Source: Roseospira visakhapatnamensis
Lineage (GTDB): Bacteria; Pseudomonadota; Alphaproteobacteria; Rhodospirillales; Rhodospirillaceae
Length of the DNA: 64,000 bases
Direction of reading: 5' to 3'
Assembly: GCF_014197915.1 (NCBI RefSeq)
Contig: NZ_JACIGK010000002.1
Span: 124,001 to 188,000 of the forward strand
Part shown: piece by piece, positions 58,477 to 64,000 of the stretch
Layout: every line of letters starts with the position of its first letter
Numbering within the stretch: position 1 is the first letter of the stretch
Notes under the pieces: generated by a model
What the model was told of the DNA's origin: nothing
Seen by the model: only the letters and a program-made list of their open reading frames with translations
Database searches by the model: none
Program-made: the position numbers and the translations under genes

Positions 58477-59292
58477 ATGCTCCGCACGCGCTCCCAGTCC
58501 CGGTCTATCTCGACCGCCGGTCCGGCCACGTCCCTGGTCGAGGCGCATGGCCTCGGCGTCCACCGCGATGGCCGCTGGCTGGTGCGGGACATCGACCTGA
58601 CCGTGAACCGGGGCGAGATCGTCACCCTCATCGGCCCCAACGGATCGGGCAAGAGCACCACCGCCAAGGCCATCATCGGCGTGATCAAGCCCGACGTGGG
58701 GTCCATCCGCCGGGCGTCCGGCTTGCGCATCGGCTATGTGCCCCAGGCGCTGTCCATCGACCGGACCCTGCCGCTGACCGTCCACCGGCTGCTGACGCTG
58801 ACCGCCCGCCACGACAGGACGGCGGTCGAGGGTGCGCTGGAGGCGGTGGGCGTTCCGCACCTGCGGCGGGTCCCGGTGCACGACCTGTCGGGGGGAGAGT
58901 TCCAGCGGGCGCTGCTGGCCCGCGCGCTGCTGCGGGCGCCGGACCTGCTGGTCCTGGACGAGCCGGTTCAGGGCGTGGACTTCCCCGGCGAACTGGCGCT
59001 GTACGGCCTGATCCAGGATATCCGCGATCGCCACGGCTGCGGGGTGCTGCTGATATCCCACGACCTGCACGTGGTGATGGCGGCCACGGACACGGTCATC
59101 TGCCTGAACGGCAGCGTGTCGTGCCGGGGATCGCCGCAGGCCGTGGTCGCCGACCCGGCCTACGCCAGCCTGTTCGGCGCGGCGGCGGCCGAGACCCTGG
59201 CCGTCTACCGCCACCGTCACGGGGGCGGGCCCGCCGGTCATGCGCACGACCACGACCACGACCACGACCACGATCATCACCGGGATCCGTGA
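58477..59292 (+). CDS. znuC: Zinc ABC transporter ATP-binding protein
   Basis: This 271-residue ATPase has Walker A GPNGSGKST, the signature LSGGEFQRALLARALL, Walker B LLVLDEPVQGVD, and the H-loop LLISHDLH. The C-terminus carries a His/Asp-rich tail (alternating His-Asp) that probably binds zinc. I chose the ATG at 58477, with GAGAGGA about 13 bases upstream; the longer frame from 58288 would place the Zur box inside the gene. It is the first gene of znuC-znuB-zur. Confidence 0.94.
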   Translation: MLRTRSQSRSISTAGPATSLVEAHGLGVHRDGRWLVRDIDLTVNRGEIVTLIGPNGSGKSTTAKAIIGVIKPDVGSIRRASGLRIGYVPQALSIDRTLPLTVHRLLTLTARHDRTAVEGALEAVGVPHLRRVPVHDLSGGEFQRALLARALLRAPDLLVLDEPVQGVDFPGELALYGLIQDIRDRHGCGVLLISHDLHVVMAATDTVICLNGSVSCRGSPQAVVADPAYASLFGAAAAETLAVYRHRHGGGPAGHAHDHDHDHDHDHHRDP

Positions 59293-59313
59293 CGCCCGGG
59301 CCCCGCATCGGAC

Positions 59314-60144
59314 ATGTCCCCGCCCATGCTTGACGATTTCTTTTCCCGCGCCCTCATCGCCGGGGTCGGCCTGGCCCTGATCACCGGTCCGCTGGGCTGC
59401 TTCGTGGTCTGGCGGCGCATGGCCTATTTCGGCGCCACCATGGCCCACTCGGCGCTGTTGGGCGCGGCCCTGGCCCTGTTCCTGCGGATCGAGCCGATGA
59501 GTGGCGTGTTCCTGGTGGCCACGCTGGTGGCCGGGGCGCTGATGCTGCTGGAGCGCATCGGTGGCCTGTCCTCGGATACGCTGCTGGGCATCCTGGCGCA
59601 TGCCGCGCTGGCGATCGGGCTGGTCGCCGTGGCGGCCATGCCCTGGGTGCGGGTGGACCTGATGGGCTTCCTGTTCGGCGACATCCTGGCGGTCTCCAGG
59701 ACCGACATCGCCATCATCTTCGCCAGCGGCGTGGTCATCCTGGGCTTGCTGGCCTGGTCGTGGCGGTCGCTGCTGGCCGCCACCGTGAACGAGGAACTGG
59801 CCCGGGCCGAGGGCCTGGGGCCGACCCGGGCGCGCGTGCTGTTCATGCTGCTGCTGGCGACGGTGATCGCCATCGCCATGAAGCTGGTGGGCATCCTGTT
59901 GATCACCGCGCTGCTGATCATCCCGGCGGCCACGGCCCGGCGGCTGGCGGGGGGACCGGAAGCCATGGCGGTGGTGGCCTCGCTGGTCGGGGCGGTGGCG
60001 GTGGTGCTGGGGCTGGGCGGATCCCTGACCCTGGACACGCCGTCCGGGCCGTCGATCGTGATGGCGGCGTTCCTGTTGTTCCTGGCGAGCCTGTTGCCGA
60101 TGGCCTGGCGGCGTGGATCGGCGCCGCCGGACGCGGGGTCGTGA
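59314..60144 (+). CDS. znuB: Zinc ABC transporter permease
   Basis: This 276-residue membrane protein has about eight hydrophobic segments and the ABC-3 family features: GCFVVWRRMAYFGATMAHSALLG near the start, and EELARAEGL before a run of membrane segments with LVGILLITALLIIPAATAR. It starts 21 bases after znuC and ends 3 bases before zur. A second possible ATG lies at 59326. Confidence 0.94.
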   Translation: MSPPMLDDFFSRALIAGVGLALITGPLGCFVVWRRMAYFGATMAHSALLGAALALFLRIEPMSGVFLVATLVAGALMLLERIGGLSSDTLLGILAHAALAIGLVAVAAMPWVRVDLMGFLFGDILAVSRTDIAIIFASGVVILGLLAWSWRSLLAATVNEELARAEGLGPTRARVLFMLLLATVIAIAMKLVGILLITALLIIPAATARRLAGGPEAMAVVASLVGAVAVVLGLGGSLTLDTPSGPSIVMAAFLLFLASLLPMAWRRGSAPPDAGS

Positions 60145-60147
60145 GCC

Positions 60148-60603
60148 ATGGCGGGGTCGGAACCACCGCCACCCCTGTCACCGGCCCTGACCCGCAACCA
60201 GGGGCTGGTGCTGGACCTGTTGCGGACCGTCGGGGAGCCCCTGGGCGCCTATGCCATCCTGGACCGGTTGCGGAGCCAGGGTCTGCGGGCGCCGGCCCAG
60301 GTGTATCGGGCGCTCGACCGGCTGGCCGCGCTCGGGCTGGTGCATCGCCTGGAGACCCGGAACGCCTTCGTCGCCTGCACCCGGGGCGCTCATCCGCCAC
60401 AGGTCACGGTGTTCGTGCTGTGTGACCGTTGCGGCGCGGCGCGGGAACTCGCCGACGATGGCCACACCGCGGCGCTGGCCGCCCTGGCCCGTCGCGCCGG
60501 GTTCCAGGTGCTGGGCGGGCGGATCGAATTGCGGGGCCTGTGCGGCCGCTGCGGGCGCATGGCGGCCTCGGAGTCTCCGGACGACGAGGACCCCGGTCCC
60601 TGA
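60148..60603 (+). CDS. zur: Zinc uptake regulator Zur (Fur family)
   Basis: This 151-residue Fur-family repressor has a winged-helix N-terminus (LGAYAILDRLRSQGLRAPAQVYRALDRL), the HPPQVTVFVLC dimer region, and two CXXC pairs (CDRC, CGRC) for structural zinc. It lies directly after znuB in the same operon, which fits Zur rather than Fur. It should bind the palindrome at 58335 and so regulate itself. Confidence 0.93.
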   Translation: MAGSEPPPPLSPALTRNQGLVLDLLRTVGEPLGAYAILDRLRSQGLRAPAQVYRALDRLAALGLVHRLETRNAFVACTRGAHPPQVTVFVLCDRCGAARELADDGHTAALAALARRAGFQVLGGRIELRGLCGRCGRMAASESPDDEDPGP

Positions 60604-60803
60604 TCGGACGCGGCGTGTCGTCGGCCCCGGATCCTGCCGTCGGGTTGCGTTTGAGCAATTACAGGCCGGCCCAAATGGCGGAAGAATAGCGTCGGCGTCC
60701 CGTGGTAGCGGTGGCCGGCCGAACCCCCCGTGTCCGGTGCGGGGTGCCGTGCCCGTGACCCCGGGCGCATTGGGATTCGGCATTCCGCGCTGGAGTCACG
60801 GTC

Positions 60804-61211
60804 ATGGGTGAAACCCTGCGGGCGGCCCTGGTAGAGGCCCTCGATGATGAATATCGGGCCGAGGCGATGTACGAGGCGGCGATCGCCGCCTTCGGTCCGG
60901 TGCGGCCGTTCGTGCAGGTTCAAGAGGCCGAACGGCGGCACGCCGACACGCTGCTGCAAGTGTTTGAGCGCTATGGCATCGACCCGCCTCCCAACCGGTG
61001 GCGCGGACGCCTCACCCGGCCGACCGACGTGGGGGAGGCCTGTCGCGCCGCCATGGTCGCCGAACGCGATACGATGGCGATGTATGACCGTCTGATCGAC
61101 GTCGTCGAGGAGGAGGATGTCCTGGCCGTGTTCCGGTCGCTCCGGCAGGCGTCCCAGGTGCGGCATTTGCCCGCTTGCGAGTGCGCGGAGGTCGGCGAGG
61201 CCGGTGCGTGA
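60804..61211 (+). CDS. DUF2202-like four-helix protein
   Basis: The 135-residue protein is helical with ferritin-like spacing: DEYRAEAMYEA with Glu and Tyr near residues 15-22, EAERRHADTL with Glu and His near 46-50, then RDTMAMYD and a last helix. It probably forms a di-iron or similar four-helix bundle as in DUF2202 proteins. Function is unknown. The C-terminus has two Cys residues (Cys-Glu-Cys-Ala). The ATG at 60804 is the first start in the frame. Confidence 0.65.
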   Translation: MGETLRAALVEALDDEYRAEAMYEAAIAAFGPVRPFVQVQEAERRHADTLLQVFERYGIDPPPNRWRGRLTRPTDVGEACRAAMVAERDTMAMYDRLIDVVEEEDVLAVFRSLRQASQVRHLPACECAEVGEAGA

Positions 61212-61298
61212 CGCCCGTGCCTATCCATGTGGTCCTGATCAGTGGGTCCCGTCTGTCCCGGCCGTCCGGACCGACACCGAGATAAGGAGAGCCGTCCC

Positions 61299-61919
61299 AT
61301 GACTCGATCCATGACTCGACCGTGCATCCATGCCCTGGCCCTGGCCGTCGGCCTGGGCCTGAGTTTGGCCGCCGCGCCGTCGCTGGCCGCCGACGTGCCC
61401 GAGAAGGCGTCGGCCCAGGTCAAGTCCGGCCTCTATGTCACCGCGCTGGAAGCCTGGGATCTGATGCGGGCCGAACCCGATGCCGTCGTCCTGGTGGACA
61501 CCCGCGATCCGGTCGAGGTGATGTTCACCGGCTTCGCGTCGGAGACCGACATTCATGTGCCCTACAAGATCGCCGATCCCACCGCCCTGAATCCCGACAA
61601 GGGCGTCTGGCACATGCGGCTGAACCCGGCGTTCGCCGATGCCGTCGAGGCTCGCCTGAACGCCCTGGAGGCCGACAAGGGCACCACCAAGGTGATCTTC
61701 ATGTGCCGCTCGGGCAGCACGCGAAGCGCGCCGGCCGCCGACCTGCTCCATGATCGCGGCTGGACGCAGACTTACACCATGGTGGACGGGTTCGAGGGCG
61801 GGAAGCGCAAGGATGGCGCGTCGGCGGGGGTGCGCGACGTCGATGGCTGGCGCAACAGCGGCTTGCCTTGGGGCTACACGCTGCCTGAAGGCATCGTGTA
61901 CATGAGCGACGGACAATGA
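61299..61919 (+). CDS. Secreted rhodanese-like protein
   Basis: This 206-residue protein has a signal peptide (Ala-Pro-Ser-Leu-Ala-Ala near residue 30) and a rhodanese domain with the active-site Cys in FMCRSGSTRSA. It may move sulfane sulfur in the periplasm. AAGGAGA lies before the ATG at 61299. It is upstream of SQR and DUF5368 on the same strand, so it is probably part of sulfide oxidation. Confidence 0.88.
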   Translation: MTRSMTRPCIHALALAVGLGLSLAAAPSLAADVPEKASAQVKSGLYVTALEAWDLMRAEPDAVVLVDTRDPVEVMFTGFASETDIHVPYKIADPTALNPDKGVWHMRLNPAFADAVEARLNALEADKGTTKVIFMCRSGSTRSAPAADLLHDRGWTQTYTMVDGFEGGKRKDGASAGVRDVDGWRNSGLPWGYTLPEGIVYMSDGQ

Positions 61920-62049
61920 TGCAGCCATAGGCCGGGGGCGGCCGTCGCACGCGGTGGAGTCCGCGCCGGCAGGGTCCGGTTGGGCCTGTCGATGTCTGTT
62001 GTCGTGTCCCACGAGCCCGCGCCGGGACACGGTTCCCGACATGTTGTGT

Positions 62050-62065
62050 ATTAGAATAATCTGAT
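62050..62065. promoter_or_regulatory. Imperfect palindrome upstream of the SQR gene
   Basis: ATTAGAATAATCTGAT is an imperfect palindrome (13 of 16 positions symmetric) in an AT-rich spot, 95 bases before the SQR start. A repressor of the BigR/SqrR type is a plausible binder, since these control sulfide genes. The exact SqrR consensus is not matched, so this is tentative. Confidence 0.4.
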
Positions 62066-62160
62066 ATATAAGGATCCCAGAAGGGCGGCGCCGTCGACGC
62101 CGCGTGATCACGCTTGAGAACAAGAACAAACAAGGCTTGGAACCAAGGGAGGAACGACGG

Positions 62161-63543
62161 ATGGACAAGGACACGACCCGGGCACCCATGGAGGCGCCGG
62201 CCGACGATGACGCGGCGCTGGCCCGGCGCGGCCTGGACCGCCGCACCCTGCTCAAGTTGAGCGCCGCCGGAGCCGCCCTGGCGACCGGCGCGACGGCGGT
62301 CGTGCCTTCGGCCCGGGCTCAGAACGCGGTGCGCACCAAGGCCCGTATCGTCATCGCCGGGGCCGGTGCCGCGGGCTTGTCCATGGCTTCACGCCTGGCG
62401 CGCCGCCTGGAGGGGGCGACCATCACCCTCATCGACGCCCGCAGGCGCCACTTGTACCAGCCGGGGTTCACCCTGGTGGCCGCCGGCCTGAAGTCCCAGG
62501 ACTATCCCATCTCGCGCACCGCCGACTACATCGCCTCGGGCGTTGAGTGGATTGAGGAGGGCGTGGCGGAATTCGATCCCGACGCCAACCAGGTGGTCAC
62601 CGAAAGCGGCCGCGCCGTGCCCTATGACTACCTCGTCGTCGCCGCCGGCATCGACCTCGACTACGACTCCCTGGACGGCATGGAGGTGAGCCGGGTGGGC
62701 CGGGATGGCCTGGGCAGTCACTATGGCGGTCCCGAGGCCGCGCACGCCACCTGGGAGTCGCTGTCCCACTTCCTGGCCACCGGCGGGACCGGTCTGTTCA
62801 TGCGCCCGGCCACCGAGATGAAGTGCGCCGGCGCGCCCCTGAAATACACCTTCCTGGCCGACGACCGCCTGCGCGACCGGGGCCGGCGAGAGGACTCCCA
62901 GATCATCTACGCCGCGCATTCCAAGTCGCTGTTCAGCGTGCCCATCGTTGCCGAGAAGGTGCGCATGCTGTTCGAGGACCGGGGCTTCGACACGCGCTAC
63001 GAACACGTCATGACCGGGATCGATCTGGGCCGCAAGGAAGCAACCTTCGCCACGCCCGACGGGCCCAAACAGATCAGCTACGACTTCATCAACGTCATTC
63101 CGCCCATGCGTGCCGCCGCTGCCGTCCGCGACAGCGCGCTTCCCTGGCAGGAGGGGCCGTTCGCCGCCGACGGCTGGGTGGAGGCCGACAAGCATACCCT
63201 GCGTCATCCCCGCTTCCCCAACGTGTTCGCGGTCGGTGACGTCGCCGGTGTGCCCAAGGGCAAGACGGCGGCCAGCGTCAAGTGGCAGGTGCCGGTCGCG
63301 GCCGATCACCTGGTGGCCCAACTCGACGGCAAGGACAGCGATGCCGTTTACGATGGTTACACCTCGTGCCCGCTGATCACCCAGATGGGCCGCGCCATGC
63401 TGGTGGAGTTCGACTATCGCAACAACCTGACGCCCTCCTTCCCGGGCGTGGTGGCGCCGCTGGAGGAACTGTGGATCAGCTGGGTGATGAAGACCATCGC
63501 CCTCAAGCCCACCTACATCGCCATGCTGCGCGGCGAGGCATGA
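62161..63543 (+). CDS. Sulfide:quinone oxidoreductase-like flavoprotein with Tat signal
   Basis: This 460-residue FAD protein has a Tat signal (LDRRTLLKLSAAG near 22-34), then the FAD motif GAGAAGLSMA, and YDYLVVAAGIDLDYDSL. Conserved cysteines at Cys222 (MKCAGAP) and Cys403 (TSCPLIT) match the SQR/FCSD pair that carries the sulfur bridge. The C-terminal helices would attach it to the membrane. It should oxidise sulfide and pass electrons to quinone or cytochrome. GGGAGGA precedes the ATG at 62161. Confidence 0.9.
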   Translation: MDKDTTRAPMEAPADDDAALARRGLDRRTLLKLSAAGAALATGATAVVPSARAQNAVRTKARIVIAGAGAAGLSMASRLARRLEGATITLIDARRRHLYQPGFTLVAAGLKSQDYPISRTADYIASGVEWIEEGVAEFDPDANQVVTESGRAVPYDYLVVAAGIDLDYDSLDGMEVSRVGRDGLGSHYGGPEAAHATWESLSHFLATGGTGLFMRPATEMKCAGAPLKYTFLADDRLRDRGRREDSQIIYAAHSKSLFSVPIVAEKVRMLFEDRGFDTRYEHVMTGIDLGRKEATFATPDGPKQISYDFINVIPPMRAAAAVRDSALPWQEGPFAADGWVEADKHTLRHPRFPNVFAVGDVAGVPKGKTAASVKWQVPVAADHLVAQLDGKDSDAVYDGYTSCPLITQMGRAMLVEFDYRNNLTPSFPGVVAPLEELWISWVMKTIALKPTYIAMLRGEA

Positions 63544-63596
63544 CCGGCGCCGTCCGGACCGAATGAAGAAAGCACAACGGGGAGGAGACCCAGACC

Positions 63597-63980
63597 ATGC
63601 AAGGCTTCGACATCGCCGTGTTCGTATCGGTGTTTCTGGAAATGATGGGCGGTATTCTGTGGGTGCTGCTGGCGCTGGCCGTCATGGGTATCGCCGGCTT
63701 CGTCATGGTGCTGCTGCGTGAGCGGACCCTGGTCAGCCGCCGCCTGCTGCGCTGCCAGGCCATGGGCCTGCTGGGTGGCGTCGGCGCCCTGGTGCTGATG
63801 GCCTGGGTCACCATGTCCGGCTTCACCGATGCCGGCGGTCCGGTGGACTGGTTGCTGATCGGCATCATTTTCGGAACGGGGTTGATGGGGACCACCATCC
63901 TGACCTATGCCGCGTGGGGCCTGATCGACGTGATGACCGGACGGAGTCCGGCGTCCGCGCGGGCGCCTCACGTCGCCTGA
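63597..63980 (+). CDS. DUF5368 family membrane protein
   Basis: This 127-residue protein has three predicted membrane segments and the DUF5368 pattern (AVFVSVFLEMMGGILWVLLAL at the start, a basic middle RERTLVSRR, and WLLIGIIFGTGLMGTTIL). Members often sit beside sulfide or FCSD-type flavoproteins, as here, and may anchor or pass electrons. It starts 53 bases after SQR with GGGGAGGA upstream. The window ends 20 bases after it. Confidence 0.8.
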   Translation: MQGFDIAVFVSVFLEMMGGILWVLLALAVMGIAGFVMVLLRERTLVSRRLLRCQAMGLLGGVGALVLMAWVTMSGFTDAGGPVDWLLIGIIFGTGLMGTTILTYAAWGLIDVMTGRSPASARAPHVA

Positions 63981-64000
63981 TCGCGCGGGTCGCCCGGGCG

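Overview
The window is GC-rich chromosomal DNA from an alphaproteobacterium, most likely a member of the Rhodospirillales and probably a purple non-sulfur type. The pointers are the gene order glyA-nrdR-ribD-ribE-ribB(X)-ribH-nusB-thiL-fliL-like-hppA, a K+-insensitive H+-pyrophosphatase, a Ros/MucR regulator, a CheB-CheR-PAS-histidine kinase fusion, and a sulfide oxidation module (rhodanese, SQR, DUF5368). This placement rests on family recognition; no phylogeny was computed.

Bases 1-4711 are the end of an integrated phage-like element that abuts the 3' end of a tRNA-Ala(CGC) gene. It holds an HNH nuclease tail, a head-tail connector, a head-closure protein, TerS and TerL. It then stops without a portal or capsid gene and ends with a ribbon-helix-helix regulator, small accessory genes and a cluster of eight GTTCCCC repeats. 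Packaging genes at the element's edge, in an order unlike lambda or HK97, make a capsid-forming phage satellite or a truncated prophage the leading explanations.

Bases 5295-20740 are mostly regulatory and housekeeping: meaB; an EEP-family phosphatase; a LapG-type periplasmic cysteine protease divergent from a membrane receptor with a degenerate HD-GYP domain; DUF1835 and a membrane-anchor-free FtsK; a PAS_5 protein; a 1397-residue chemotaxis-type histidine kinase; an unknown 210-residue protein; and a broken IS3 element. Bases 20850-29790 carry amtB-glnK behind a recognisable sigma-54 promoter, a gene-poor stretch with an IS256 scrap and a 106-bp repeat, a valine-degradation operon (acyl-CoA dehydrogenase, HIBYL-CoA hydrolase, mmsB), a DUF6898 gene and mucR.

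Bases 29790-40389 form a long co-directional block: rpiB, glyA, nrdR, the riboflavin genes (the RibB carries a degenerate GTP-cyclohydrolase-II domain), nusB, thiL, a FliL-like gene, the second copy of the 106-bp repeat and hppA. Bases 40549-55300 hold a branched-chain amino-acid binding protein, typA, a LysE exporter, three consecutive GNAT acetyltransferase genes (two produced by a tandem duplication), yjhX, cbiB, a DUF4139 protein, a YgiQ radical-SAM protein, gloB, a methyltransferase, an unknown conserved protein and DUF2783. Bases 55352-63980 hold an MhpA-like monooxygenase, a complete zinc regulon (znuA divergent from znuC-znuB-zur over a palindromic Zur box), a DUF2202-like protein and the sulfide module.
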